Shown here one piece after another: positions 41,401 through 50,763 of a stretch of 64,000 bases of DNA (its first letter is position 1; each line of letters begins with the position of its first letter). Where the stretch lies: the NCBI RefSeq assembly GCF_014203595.1, contig NZ_JACHJK010000006.1:372001-436000 (forward strand). The letters are read 5' to 3'. The position numbers were made by a program, and so were the translations under genes. Under the pieces are notes generated by a model. That model was not told where the DNA came from and ran no database searches. It was given only the letters and a program-made list of their open reading frames with translations. Source of the DNA: Streptomyces echinatus (GTDB taxonomy: Bacteria > Actinomycetota > Actinomycetes > Streptomycetales > Streptomycetaceae).

Positions 41401-43163
41401 TGCACCACCTGATCCCGTTGCTCGTCGCGGTCCCGCTGCTCGGCGCCGCCCTGCTGGTGGCCACGGGCCGCTTCCTGCCGCGGATCGCCGCCGAGATCAC
41501 CGGCGTCGTGGTCTCCGGCGGCACGGCCGCGCTGGCCGTCGTGCTGCTGCTGAACTCCGAGCCGCCCATGGTCGAGTGGGTCGGCGGCTGGCTGCCCGTC
41601 GGCGGCGAGAGTGTCGGCATCCTCGTCGTCGGCGACGGCCCGGCGCTCGGCATGGCCACCCTGGTCTCGCTGCTGACCCTGTCGGCCCTCGCCTACTCCT
41701 GGCGCTACTTCGACGAGCCCCCGACCGGCCACACCGGCGCGTTCACCGCGCTGATGCTGGTCTTCCAGGGCGCCATGTGCGGATTCGCCATCGCCGGGGA
41801 CCTGTTCAACGCGTTCGTGTTCTTCGAGCTGATGAGCGTGGTGGCGTACGCCCTGACCGGCTACCGCATCGACGAGGCGAAGGCCGTCCAGGGCGCCCTG
41901 ACCTTCGGCGTCGTCAACTCCCTCGGCGCGTACGCCATGCTGATGGGCATCGCCCTGCTGTACGCCCGCACCGGCGAGCTGGCCATGACGAAGATCGGAC
42001 GCGGGCTCGACGCCACCGGGCACAGCGGGCCGGACGCGCTGGTCCTCGCCTCGTTCGTGCTCGTGCTCACCGGACTGCTGGTCAAGGCCGCGGCCGTGCC
42101 CTTCCACTTCTGGCTCCCGGACGCGCACGCCGTCGCCCCCACCCCGGTGTGCATGCTGCTGTCCGGCGTCATGGTCGAACTCGGCGCGTACGGCGTCTGG
42201 CGGGTGTACGGCACCGTCTTCGCCGGCCCCGGCGGCATCCCCGCCGCCGACCTGACCCGGGCCCTGGTGACGCTCGGCACCCTCACCGCCGCCGTCGGTG
42301 CCGTCATGTGCTGGTACCAGCGGCACATCAAACGGCTCCTCGCCTACTCCACCGTCGCCCACACCGGCCTGTTCCTCGTCGGGCTCGGTGTTCTCACCCC
42401 CGAGGGCGACGACGGCGTCGCCCTGTACATCATCGGGCACGCCGGAGTGAAGGCCGCGCTGTTCGCCTGCGCGGGCGTCCTGCTGGACCGGTTCGGCAGC
42501 GTCGACGAGCACGCGCTGCACGGCCGGGCACGCCGACTGCGGGCCACCGCAGTGATGTTCGCCGTGGGCGCCCTCGGCCTGGCCGGTCTGCCGCCGTTCG
42601 GCACGGCGCTCGGCAAGGCCGTCACCGAGGAGGCGGTCGGGGGTCCGCTCACCGTGGTGTTCGTGGCCGCCTCCGCGATCACCGCGGGCGCGGTCCTGCG
42701 GGTGACCGCCCGGGTGTTCCTGGGCCTCGGGCCGCGCCCCGAGGACGCGGAGTACGAGACCAGCGGCTCCGACGAGGAACCCGAGACGTCCGGCCTGCTG
42801 AGCCGCATCCCGGACACCATGACGACCGTGCCCGCCGTGCTGCTCGCCGCCGCCCTCGCCGTCGGGGTGGTACCCGGTTTCGGCGACCTGGTGGCCGCCT
42901 CCGTCAACGAGGCCGGCTCGGGCGGCGCCCATGTCTCCGTGCACTGGACCCTGCACGGCGTCCTGCTGGGCGTGGCCTCCACGGTGCTGGCCGTGGCACT
43001 CGCCGGTCTCGCCGTCACCCGCCCGGCCTGGGTGTCCGCCCCGGGCTGGGCCGCGCCCCTCAGGCGCCTGCAGTCCGGGCACGTGGGCGACTACGTGGCC
43101 TGGCTGCTGATGGGCGCGACCGTGCTGGGGGCGCTGGCCCTGCCGGGGGTGCTGGGCTCCTGA
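41400..43163 (+). CDS. MrpD/MbhH antiporter subunit (NuoN/M-like)
   Basis: This 587-residue membrane protein with about 14-16 helices is of the complex-I antiporter family. Conserved features are the TM5 glutamate in FFELMSVVAYALTGY, the TM7 lysine in LLVKAAAVPFHFWLPDAHAVAPTPV, and HIKRLLAYSTVAHTGL. It overlaps mrpC by 1 nt. It ends at TGA immediately followed by TCA of the convergent DUF4230 gene. It is the only large antiporter subunit of the operon; an MrpA N-terminal module is missing from the window. Confidence 0.9.
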   Translation: MHHLIPLLVAVPLLGAALLVATGRFLPRIAAEITGVVVSGGTAALAVVLLLNSEPPMVEWVGGWLPVGGESVGILVVGDGPALGMATLVSLLTLSALAYSWRYFDEPPTGHTGAFTALMLVFQGAMCGFAIAGDLFNAFVFFELMSVVAYALTGYRIDEAKAVQGALTFGVVNSLGAYAMLMGIALLYARTGELAMTKIGRGLDATGHSGPDALVLASFVLVLTGLLVKAAAVPFHFWLPDAHAVAPTPVCMLLSGVMVELGAYGVWRVYGTVFAGPGGIPAADLTRALVTLGTLTAAVGAVMCWYQRHIKRLLAYSTVAHTGLFLVGLGVLTPEGDDGVALYIIGHAGVKAALFACAGVLLDRFGSVDEHALHGRARRLRATAVMFAVGALGLAGLPPFGTALGKAVTEEAVGGPLTVVFVAASAITAGAVLRVTARVFLGLGPRPEDAEYETSGSDEEPETSGLLSRIPDTMTTVPAVLLAAALAVGVVPGFGDLVAASVNEAGSGGAHVSVHWTLHGVLLGVASTVLAVALAGLAVTRPAWVSAPGWAAPLRRLQSGHVGDYVAWLLMGATVLGALALPGVLGS

Positions 43164-43820
43164 TCAGCCCGCGGTGCCGTAGGTGACGCGCACCTCCCGG
43201 AAGCCGAGGGAGCGCAGCAGCCCCTGGAGCATGCCGGTGGTGTTGCTCTCGGCGCGGGCGGTCAGCCCGCTGCTCCTCGCGGCCTCGCCGATGTGCCGGA
43301 CGGCGAGCTTCTGCACGGCCTGCTCGCTGTTGGGGTTGTCCGAGAACAGGTCACCGAGCCGGTCCAGCAGCCCGCGCTGCTTGGACACGGCGTAGGAGTG
43401 GTCGGGGTCCAGGGCCGGCCTGCCGAGCCGTGCGTGCGGCAGGCGGAGGGTGGCGGACGTGCGGTCGCCGTCGACCGTCACGTCCTTCTCGCCGATCTGC
43501 CCGAGGTCGACGTAGGCGTCCACGGTGCCCGCGCCGACGTACAGGGTGCGGGTGCCGCGGATGGCGTCGGGCAGGAACTTCGCGTCCTTGTCCAGGTCCA
43601 CGACGACCTGGAAGGTGCCCGAGGCCGCGTCGTAACGGCTCATGTCCTGGATGGACTTCAGGAGAGCGGGTCCGGAGCGGTCGTGGGTCTCGGTGCCGAA
43701 CAGGTCCTTGATGCCCGGCAGCACGGCCAGCCGGATCCCGGCGAACAGCACGGCGAGCACCAGTACGAGCGCCGCCACGGCCTTGGCCCAGCCCGGCAGG
43801 CGCCTCACGGAAGTCGTCAT
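43164..43820 (-). CDS. DUF4230 membrane-anchored protein
   Basis: This 218-residue protein has one N-terminal membrane helix (AVAALVLVLAVLFAGIRLAVLPG) and an outer domain of the DUF4230 type (FQVVVDLDKDAKFLPDAIRGTRTLYVG, VDAYVDLG, RGLLDRLGDLF). ATG 43820 is chosen for its AGGAGG site 8 nt upstream; an ATG 13 codons earlier lacks one. It is convergent with the antiporter operon with no gap. The function is unknown. Confidence 0.8.
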   Translation of the reverse strand: MTTSVRRLPGWAKAVAALVLVLAVLFAGIRLAVLPGIKDLFGTETHDRSGPALLKSIQDMSRYDAASGTFQVVVDLDKDAKFLPDAIRGTRTLYVGAGTVDAYVDLGQIGEKDVTVDGDRTSATLRLPHARLGRPALDPDHSYAVSKQRGLLDRLGDLFSDNPNSEQAVQKLAVRHIGEAARSSGLTARAESNTTGMLQGLLRSLGFREVRVTYGTAG

Positions 43821-43942
43821 CGCGACGGTCCTCCTTCCTGCTGACCGGATTCCCGCCAAAGTCCGTGACAGGCCTATGAGTTGACCGGATCGGACCTATG
43901 GCGTCCGCGCTCGCCGCCCGCGGCCGGCCCGGGGCCGGGACC

Positions 43943-44323
43943 TCACAGCGAGCCGGACGCGGCCTCGGAGCGGGCCAGGGCCGCGTCCAGGCTCGGCTGC
44001 GGCGGCAGCAGCCGGGCCAGTCCGGTGACCCGGAAGACCCGCAGGGTCAGCGGCTGCGTGCACACGAGGTGCAGCTGCCCGCCGCGCTCCAGCACCCGGA
44101 CGCGGGCCCGGTACAGCAGCCGCAGCCCCGAGCAGTCGAAGAACTCCGCCGGCCGCAGGTCGATCACGACCCGGGCGCCGGTCCGGCCGGTGGCCTGGTC
44201 GAGATACGGGCCGATCTCCGTGGCCGCGACGATGTCGATCTCGCCCCGGAACTCCAGCACCGTGTGCCCGCGGTAGGCGTACATGCCCAGCTGCCGGGTG
44301 AGAGGTACGGGTTCGTGTCGCAC
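43943..44323 (-). CDS. STAS-domain anti-sigma factor antagonist
   Basis: This ~126-residue SpoIIAA/RsbV-like protein has the STAS fold text YRGHTVLEFRGEIDI and ARVVIDLRPAEFFDCSGLRLL; the Ser in DCSG is the position phosphorylated in the family. GTG 44323 has GGAGG 10 nt upstream; GTGs at 44341 and 44347 are alternatives. It should release a sigma factor from its anti-sigma kinase when unphosphorylated. No partner kinase is adjacent. Confidence 0.85.
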   Translation of the reverse strand: MRHEPVPLTRQLGMYAYRGHTVLEFRGEIDIVAATEIGPYLDQATGRTGARVVIDLRPAEFFDCSGLRLLYRARVRVLERGGQLHLVCTQPLTLRVFRVTGLARLLPPQPSLDAALARSEAASGSL

Positions 44324-44453
44324 CTCGGCCCCACCTCCCACCCGCACCCCGACGTCGGTTCCCGATCGTCAAGTTACCCTCGATGGAAGGAATTTGAGCA
44401 TGTTCGATTGACATATGTCTTCGAGTTTCGCGCGTGTTCTCGGTACGTGTCGC

Positions 44454-45404
44454 TCAGCCGGCCAACAGGACCAGCTTGCCCGTCGTCCGGCCGGTGTCGC
44501 CCAGCTCGTGCGCCTTCGCGGCCTCCGCCAGCGGGAACGTGCCGGCGATCGTCGCCTTCAGCCCGCCCGACTCCGCCAGTTCCGCGATCGCCCGCATGCC
44601 GGCGCGGTCGGCGTCCACCAGCATCCGCACCGCCCGTACACCCAGCCGTTCGGCCTCCTCGGGGAAGTCCGCCGGCCCCACGGGCAGGATCGACACCACG
44701 ACACCGCCCGGCCGCAGCATCCGCAGGGACCGTACCGAGGTCTCGCCGCCGAGCGTGTCCAGGACGACGTCGACGTCCCGCACCGCCTCCGTGACGTCGG
44801 TGGAGCGGTAGTCGACCGGCTCGTCGACACCGATCTCCCGGAGGAAGCCGTGCTTGCCCTCGCTCGCCGTACCGATCACGTACGCCCCGCGCGCCTTGGC
44901 GATCTGCACGGCCACATGGCCGACCCCGCCGGCCGCCGCGTGGATCAGCACCCGCTGCCCCGGCCGGACGTCCGCGTGCTCGGTCAGCGCCTGCCAGGCG
45001 GTCAGGGACACCAGCGGCAGCGCGCCCGCCTGGGTGTGGTCGAGCGCGGCCGGCTTGTGCGTCAGGGCACGGACCGGGGCGATCACGTACTCGGCGTGCG
45101 AGCCGTGGCCGTAGGGGTAGGGCAGCATGCCGAAGACCTCGTCACCGGGCCGGAAGGCGGCCACGCCGACACCGGTCGCGGCGACCTCGCCCGAGACGTC
45201 CCAGCCGAGGACGAACGGGGGCTCGCCCAGGAACCCGCCGGTCGCCCGGTGCTTCCAGTCGGTGGGGTTCACCCCGGCCGCCCGCACCCGGACCAGCACC
45301 TGGTTGGGCCCCGGCTCCGGCCGGGGCACCCGGACCTCCCGCAGCACCTCGGGACCGCCCAGGACGTCCTGGCTGATGGCTCGCATCGTGTTCTCATCGC
45401 TCAT
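44454..45404 (-). CDS. Zinc-independent quinone oxidoreductase-like MDR protein
   Basis: This 316-residue medium-chain reductase is of the QOR type. It has VRAAGVNPTDWKHR, GWDVSGEVAATG, ALPLVSLTAWQAL and the NADPH loop LIHAAAGGVGHVAVQIAK. Zinc ligands of alcohol dehydrogenases are absent. It should reduce quinones or enones with NADPH in the cytosol. It stands alone, with 109-150 nt gaps on both sides. Confidence 0.88.
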   Translation of the reverse strand: MSDENTMRAISQDVLGGPEVLREVRVPRPEPGPNQVLVRVRAAGVNPTDWKHRATGGFLGEPPFVLGWDVSGEVAATGVGVAAFRPGDEVFGMLPYPYGHGSHAEYVIAPVRALTHKPAALDHTQAGALPLVSLTAWQALTEHADVRPGQRVLIHAAAGGVGHVAVQIAKARGAYVIGTASEGKHGFLREIGVDEPVDYRSTDVTEAVRDVDVVLDTLGGETSVRSLRMLRPGGVVVSILPVGPADFPEEAERLGVRAVRMLVDADRAGMRAIAELAESGGLKATIAGTFPLAEAAKAHELGDTGRTTGKLVLLAG

Positions 45405-45554
45405 GGCACCCAGACTGCCCGCCCGGTGGCCGCCGGAGGCCGGCGACCTGCCGGTGCGCCGGCCGAACGTTCCGGACCGCCCCGGCCGCGACCGGCCGCC
45501 ACCGCTACGTGCCGGCGGCCGTCGCGGACCCCTCGCACGTCCACCGGGACGGCG

Positions 45555-47180
45555 TCACCCGGCGGTGTACACGCACTCACCCCCCACATAGGTGAGCGCC
45601 ACGGCCGTGCCGGCGATCGCCTCCGGCCCGTCGGCGAACGGATCGCGGTCCAGGACCACCAGGTCGGCGAGCGCGCCGACGGCCACCCGGCCGCTGTCGT
45701 CGAGGTGGTTCACGTACGCCGACCCGGCCGTGTACGCCGTCAGCGCCTCCGCCAGACCCAGCCGCTCGCCGGGCAGGAACACCGGCCCGGCGCCGCCCGG
45801 CTCCACCCGGTTGACCGCGACATGGATCCCCTGCAGCGGATCGGGGCTGCTCACCGGCCAGTCGCTGCCCGCCGCGAGCCGCGCCCCGGAGCGCAGCAGC
45901 GATCCGAACGGATACTGCCGGGCCGCCCGCTCGGGACCGAGGAACGGGATCGTCAGCTCGTCCATCTGCGGCTCGTGCGCCGCCCACAGCGGCTGGATGT
46001 TCGCGGTGGCACCGAGCCGGGCGAAGCGGGGCACGTCGTCGGGGTGCACGACCTGGAGGTGTGCCAGGTGCGGCCGGGTGTCGCTCGGCCCGTTGGCCGC
46101 CCGGGCCGCCTCGACCGCGTCCAGCGCGTCCCGCACGGCCCGGTCGCCCAGCGCGTGGAAGTGGCACTGGAAGCCGAGCGCGTCCAACTCGGTGACATGA
46201 CGGGGAAGCTGCTCCGGATCGATGAAGCTCTTGCCCCGGTTGGCCGTGGCGCACCCGCACCGGTCCAGATACGGGTCGAGCAGCGCCGCCGTGTGGTTCT
46301 CCGCGACACCGTCCAGCATCAGCTTCACCGTGCCCGCCCTGAACCGGCCCCGGCTCAGCGCCTCCCGCCTCGCCACGAGTTCGGGAATCTGCTCGGCCCC
46401 GCGCTCCCGGTCCCACCACAGGGCACCCACCACCCGGGCGGTCAGCGAACCCTCCGCGGCCGCGCTGAGGTACGCCTGCGCCGGGTCGTCCATCCCCAGG
46501 AAGTCACCGACCAGGGCGTCCTGCCAGGCGGTGATGCCCAGCGCGTGCAGATGCCGCTGGGCGTGCAGCAGCGCGGCCAGCCGGTCGGCGGGACCGGCGG
46601 GCGGGGTGAGCCGGCCGACCAGTTGCATCGCGCCCTCCTGGAGCGTGCCGCTCGGCTCGCCGGAGGCGTCGCGCTCGATCCGCCCGTCGGCCGGGTCGGG
46701 GGTGCTCCGGCCGATCCCGGCCAGCTCCAGCGCCCGGCTGTTGACCCAGGCACCGTGGTGGTCCCGGTTGGGCAGATACACCGGCCGGTCCGGGACGACG
46801 GCGTCCAGCAGCTCCTTCGACGGCGTACCGCCCGCGAACGCCTCCATGGACCAGCCGCCGCCGAGGATCCACTCCCGCTCCGGATGGGCGTCGGCGTAGG
46901 CGCGTACGGCGGCCACGGTCTCCTCGGCCGTCGTCCGTCCGGTCAGATCGCACTGGGACAGTTCGAGCCCGGCCGGCACCGGATGGACGTGCGCGTCCTG
47001 GAAGCCGGGCAGCAGCAGCCGGCCGGCCAGGTCCACCACCTCGGTGCGAGGCCCGGCGAGTTCGCGCACCTCCGCGTGTCCGACGGCGGTGATCCGGTCG
47101 CCGGTGACGGCCACGGCGGTGGCGGTACGGCCCTCGGGGGTGAGGACGGGGCCGCCGGTGAAGAGCAGGTCAGCGTGCAT
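45555..47180 (-). CDS. YtcJ-like metal-dependent amidohydrolase
   Basis: This 541-residue protein belongs to the YtcJ/AepA group of amidohydrolases. It has the metal motif LLLPGFQDAHVHP near residue 60, LMLDGVAENHTAALLDPY, CHFHALGDRAVRDALDA, HLQVVHPDD and GSDWPVSSPDPL. It probably hydrolyses a C-N bond of an amide or cyclic substrate. It follows the permease gene by 18 nt, so the permease probably imports its substrate and both are probably controlled by the divergent TetR protein. Confidence 0.86.
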   Translation of the reverse strand: MHADLLFTGGPVLTPEGRTATAVAVTGDRITAVGHAEVRELAGPRTEVVDLAGRLLLPGFQDAHVHPVPAGLELSQCDLTGRTTAEETVAAVRAYADAHPEREWILGGGWSMEAFAGGTPSKELLDAVVPDRPVYLPNRDHHGAWVNSRALELAGIGRSTPDPADGRIERDASGEPSGTLQEGAMQLVGRLTPPAGPADRLAALLHAQRHLHALGITAWQDALVGDFLGMDDPAQAYLSAAAEGSLTARVVGALWWDRERGAEQIPELVARREALSRGRFRAGTVKLMLDGVAENHTAALLDPYLDRCGCATANRGKSFIDPEQLPRHVTELDALGFQCHFHALGDRAVRDALDAVEAARAANGPSDTRPHLAHLQVVHPDDVPRFARLGATANIQPLWAAHEPQMDELTIPFLGPERAARQYPFGSLLRSGARLAAGSDWPVSSPDPLQGIHVAVNRVEPGGAGPVFLPGERLGLAEALTAYTAGSAYVNHLDDSGRVAVGALADLVVLDRDPFADGPEAIAGTAVALTYVGGECVYTAG

Positions 47181-47198
47181 GGTGCCTTTCCTGACAGG

Positions 47199-48701
47199 TC
47201 AGTTGGAAGGGGTGAGGAGCTTCGGTGAGTCGGCGTCGGTGCCCGCGCCGGTGCGGAAGTAGGGCGACTTGCGCACCCACTTCGCCCAGCCGGCCACCAC
47301 GAACCCGGACACGATCATCACAAGCGGCATGAGCAGCAGGAACCAGCCGTTGTCCGCGCTGAGCTCGAAGTGGTCGGCCGAGGTGTAGAAGGACCAGCCG
47401 AGGTAGCCGCCGAGGCCCAGCAGAGCCACGGCGGCGAGCGCGGGCAGCACCACCGCCCGCAGCGCCTGCCGCCGGTCCGTGCGCAGCAGCGAGCGGAAGC
47501 GCACGGCCGCCGCCAGCGCGGTGAGTGCGTAGGAGAGGGCGACGACGATCCCGACCGCGTTCACCGTCGCCATGATCATATCGGCGAGGCGGGGAATCAC
47601 CAGGGCGAGCACCGCGACCGCCGTGGCCAGCACCCCGATCAGCAGCGTCCCGGCCGCCGGTGTCCCGTACCGGTCGCTGATCCTGGACCACACCGGACCG
47701 AGCGTGCGGTCCCGGCTCATCGCGAACGCCCCGCGAGCCGTCGGGATCACCCCGGCCTGCAGCGAGGCCACCGCCGAGAACATCAGCGCCACCAACGGCA
47801 GCGCGGCCAGCGGCTCGCCGGCCAGCCGGTCGCCGTAGTACGCGAGCCCCTGGGCGCCGTGCCCGGCCAGCTCCTCCTCGGACAGCACCCGCTGGAAGGC
47901 GACCGAGCCGAGCAGGAACAGCCCGAGCATCGTCACCAGCGTGATCAGTCCGGCCCGCGAGGCGTCCCGCGGATCGCGCACCTCCTCGGTGACGGTGAAC
48001 GCGGCCTCGAAACCCCAGTAGCAGAACACCGACAGCAGCAGGCCCTGGGCCAGCGCGGTCGCCGACGGGATGGCGAACGGGTCGAACCAGGACAGGCTGA
48101 AGGAGCGGGGACCGGTGACGATGCCGTAACCGCAGAAGCCGAGCAGGACGACGTACTCGAAGACCAGCAGCCAGGTCTGCAGCCGGGCCGCGGTGCGCAC
48201 CCCGGTCACGGCGGTCACGGTGACCGCGGCCAGCACCACCACGCCCAGCGCCGTCGTCTGCGCGGTGGAGTCCGGGTCGAGGCCGAGCGAGCCGATCCGG
48301 TGCAGGCCCGCCCGGCCGGCCAGCTGCAGCAGGGCCGAGCCGGTGACCGCCGTGGTGTAGGCGAGGAAGGCCACGCTCGCCACGATGTTCACCCAGCCGA
48401 CCGTGAAGCCCAGCCAGGGGCTGAGCGAGCGGCCCACCCACACATAGCCGTTGCCCGCGTTCGGCTCCACCCGGTTCAGCCGGGAGTAGGCCCCGGCGAT
48501 GCTCAGCACCGGCAGGAACGCCAGCAGCATGATCGCGGGCAGATGAGGGCCCACCACCCCGGCGGTCACCCCGAGCCCGATGCCGATGCTGGTGGTCGCC
48601 GCCGTACTGGAGGCGGCGACGGCGACGCCGTCCACCACGCCCAGGGACCTGCGCAGTCCGGGACGCGCGGGGTCGTCCCCTCCGATGGTTCCGTCGTTCA
48701 T
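47199..48701 (-). CDS. APC-superfamily amino acid/amine permease
   Basis: This 500-residue permease has about 12-14 membrane helices. APC features include the broken first helix GIGLGVTAGVVGPHLPAI, RLNRVEPNAGNGYVWVGRSL, and YWGFEAAFTVTEEVRDPRDA. ATG 48701 has GGAGAG upstream. It is co-transcribed with the amidohydrolase and divergent from a TetR gene. Its substrate is likely an amino acid, polyamine or related amide. Confidence 0.88.
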   Translation of the reverse strand: MNDGTIGGDDPARPGLRRSLGVVDGVAVAASSTAATTSIGIGLGVTAGVVGPHLPAIMLLAFLPVLSIAGAYSRLNRVEPNAGNGYVWVGRSLSPWLGFTVGWVNIVASVAFLAYTTAVTGSALLQLAGRAGLHRIGSLGLDPDSTAQTTALGVVVLAAVTVTAVTGVRTAARLQTWLLVFEYVVLLGFCGYGIVTGPRSFSLSWFDPFAIPSATALAQGLLLSVFCYWGFEAAFTVTEEVRDPRDASRAGLITLVTMLGLFLLGSVAFQRVLSEEELAGHGAQGLAYYGDRLAGEPLAALPLVALMFSAVASLQAGVIPTARGAFAMSRDRTLGPVWSRISDRYGTPAAGTLLIGVLATAVAVLALVIPRLADMIMATVNAVGIVVALSYALTALAAAVRFRSLLRTDRRQALRAVVLPALAAVALLGLGGYLGWSFYTSADHFELSADNGWFLLLMPLVMIVSGFVVAGWAKWVRKSPYFRTGAGTDADSPKLLTPSN

Positions 48702-48781
48702 GGCCGGCTCTCCGCTCCCACCGCGGGGGCCTCGGTCGGCCCCGGTGAGCGGACATGAAACTGCCGGGGCCCTTAACAGGT

Positions 48782-48792
48782 CAACGGTGTTG
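48782..48792. promoter_or_regulatory. Small palindrome in the permease/TetR gap
   Basis: CAACGGTGTTG has CAAC/GTTG arms around 3 nt, and a minus-strand TTGACC (48786-48781) overlaps it and could be the permease -35. It lies in a 126-nt divergent gap. An outer pair CCTTA/TAAGG (48771 and 48796) adds further symmetry. TetR binding here is an inference. Confidence 0.35.
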
Positions 48793-48827
48793 TCGTAAGG
48801 TGCCGCACACGTCCCAGGGAGGCTTCC

Positions 48828-49559
48828 ATGACCGACCGCGTCGTCCCGCCCGCCGCCCGGCAGCGCAAGCGCCCCACCAAACAGGGCGTCGTGCTCTCCG
48901 CCGAGCTGATCGTCGACACCGCGCTGCGGCTGATCGAGGAGCACGGCGCCGACGCCCTCTCCGTGCGCCGTCTCGGCCGGGCCCTGGGCGCCGATCCCAG
49001 CTCGCTGTACCGGTACTTCCGGGACACCGACGATCTGATGCTCGCCATCGCCGACGAGCTGATCGGCCGTACCCTGCGCTCCTGGCGGCCCACCGGCGAC
49101 TGGGTCGCCGACCTGCGCGAACTCGGGCTGCGGATGCACGCCGGTGCCCTCGCGCACCCCCGGGCGGCGGTGCTGAGCGCGCACCGCGTCACCGGCCGCC
49201 GCCACGAGATCCAGGCCGTGGAGAGCATCCTCGGGGTGCTGCGCCGGGCCGGGTTCCCGGGCCCGGAGGCGGTGCGGATCTACCACGCGTTCGTCGACCA
49301 GGCCCTCGCCTTCGGCGCCCTGGACTCCGCGGGCACCGCCCTGCCGCGGTCCGCCCGCGAGGCGGAGGCGCAGGTGTGGCGGACCACCTACGGCCGGCTG
49401 CCCGCCGAGAGCCACCCGCACATCGCGGCCACCGCCCGGCACCTGGTCACCACCATGCGCGCCAGCTCCTACCCGGCCGCCCTGGACCTGTTTCTCGACG
49501 CCGCCCGGACACGCCTGGACAATCTTCCTGCGGGGACCGGGGATCCACGGCCACACTGA
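48828..49559 (+). CDS. TetR-family regulator
   Basis: This 243-residue regulator has the N-terminal helix-turn-helix LSVRRLGRALGADPSSLYRYFRDTDDLM (about residues 42-72) and a TetR_C-type helical effector domain. An AGGGAGG site lies 5 nt before the ATG. It is divergent from the APC permease-amidohydrolase pair and is their probable repressor. The ligand is unknown. Confidence 0.87.
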   Translation: MTDRVVPPAARQRKRPTKQGVVLSAELIVDTALRLIEEHGADALSVRRLGRALGADPSSLYRYFRDTDDLMLAIADELIGRTLRSWRPTGDWVADLRELGLRMHAGALAHPRAAVLSAHRVTGRRHEIQAVESILGVLRRAGFPGPEAVRIYHAFVDQALAFGALDSAGTALPRSAREAEAQVWRTTYGRLPAESHPHIAATARHLVTTMRASSYPAALDLFLDAARTRLDNLPAGTGDPRPH

Positions 49560-49592
49560 ACGGAAACGATCACACTCAGGAGGCCGTACGCC

Positions 49593-50057
49593 ATGACCCC
49601 GCCACCCGCCCGCTCCGCCGAGCAGCGCAAGAAGGACACCCTCCACCGGCTGGAGAACGACGTCGACGTATGGGTCGCCACCGCCGCGCCCGACGGCGGA
49701 GCCCCGTACCTCGTACCGCTGTCGTTCGTGTGGGACGGCACCGCGCTGCTGATCGCCACCCCGGCGGAGAGCCCCACCGGCCGCAACCTCGTGGCCACCG
49801 GCAGGGCCCGGCTCGGCATCGGTCCCACCCGGGACGTCGTCCTGATCGAAGGCGTCGTCCGGGCGGTGACGCCGGAGGACCTGCCCGAGGAGGACGCCGA
49901 GGTCTTCGCCGGGAAGACCGGCTTCGATCCCCGTCAACTGGCCTCTCGCTACCTGTACTTCACGGTCATCCCGCAGCGGGTCCAGGCCTGGCGCGAGGAG
50001 AACGAGCTGCGCGGGCGCGAGCTGATGCGCGACGGGGAGTGGCTGGTCGCCGACTGA
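49593..50057 (+). CDS. Pyridoxamine 5'-phosphate oxidase-family (PPOX) protein
   Basis: This 154-residue split-barrel flavin- or F420-binding protein has VDVWVATAAPDGGAPYLVPLSFVWDGTALLIAT and GRARLGIGPTRDVVLIEG. A CAGGAGG site lies before the ATG. It is likely a small FMN/F420-dependent reductase. It lies 33 nt after the TetR gene and could be co-transcribed. Confidence 0.83.
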   Translation: MTPPPARSAEQRKKDTLHRLENDVDVWVATAAPDGGAPYLVPLSFVWDGTALLIATPAESPTGRNLVATGRARLGIGPTRDVVLIEGVVRAVTPEDLPEEDAEVFAGKTGFDPRQLASRYLYFTVIPQRVQAWREENELRGRELMRDGEWLVAD

Positions 50058-50109
50058 ATCCGGCGGCCCGGGATATCCGCTGGGGGAAGGACACATCCCG
50101 GGAGGATCC

Positions 50110-50502
50110 ATGGCACTGGTGAAAGCGGGCGTGGTCGTGCTGGACTGCGCCGAGCCCGAGAAACTCGCCGAGTTCTATCGGGAGTTGCTGGCGGGGGAGC
50201 GGATTGCCGCGTCCGCCAACCTGGTGGAGGTCCGGGGCGCCGACGGCGTCCGGCTGGCCTTCCGTCGTGACGTCAACGCGACCCCGGCCAGCTGGCCACG
50301 ACCGGAGAACTCCCTCCAGGTCCATCTCGACTTCCTGGTCGAGGACCTGGACGAGGCGGAGCGGCGGGTGGTGGGGCTCGGTGGCCGGCCGATCGAGACG
50401 AGGGACCCGGCGGGGCCGTACGAGGAGCGCGGCTACGCCGACCCCGCCGGACACTCCTTCACCCTGCGGCTCCTGCCCCCGACGGCACCGAAACAGGACT
50501 GA
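50110..50502 (+). CDS. VOC/glyoxalase-superfamily protein
   Basis: This 130-residue protein has two beta-alpha-beta-beta-beta modules of the VOC fold: VVVLDCAEPEKLAEFYREL at the start and LQVHLDFLVEDLDEAERRVV in the middle, ending YADPAGHSFTLRLL. Possible metal residues are His in LQVHLDF and HSFTL. GGAGGA precedes the ATG. It could act in resistance or isomerisation; the substrate is unknown. Confidence 0.84.
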   Translation: MALVKAGVVVLDCAEPEKLAEFYRELLAGERIAASANLVEVRGADGVRLAFRRDVNATPASWPRPENSLQVHLDFLVEDLDEAERRVVGLGGRPIETRDPAGPYEERGYADPAGHSFTLRLLPPTAPKQD

Positions 50503-50595
50503 CCCGTGCCTGCGGCGCCGAGCGGGCCCACCGCCCCCTGCGGCGCCGGAACAGGCCCGGCCGCGGAGGGGCGCCCAACACCTCGATGCGGGCTG

Positions 50596-50700
50596 GCTCC
50601 GGGCGCCCGCGGCTCGTCCATGGCGCTCGCGCAGTTCCCCGCGCCCCTGGGGAGCTGCGGCCGCCCCGCCGCAAAGGTGGCCCGAGCCCGAGAAGGCCGG
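50596..50700. repeat. Intergenic direct repeat, copy 1
   Basis: A ~105-nt segment with the core CGCGCAGTTCCCCGCGCCCC is followed by GCTGCGGCCGCCCC and ends GAAGGCCGG. It is repeated with few differences at 50764-50869. The gap 50503-50890 carries no gene and consists mainly of these two copies plus GC-rich stretches. Confidence 0.75.
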
Positions 50701-50763
50701 ACGTTCGCGGTGCGGGGCTTCGTAGCAGCGGACCTTCACCGCAGCGCGACGTGCCGGCCCGCT

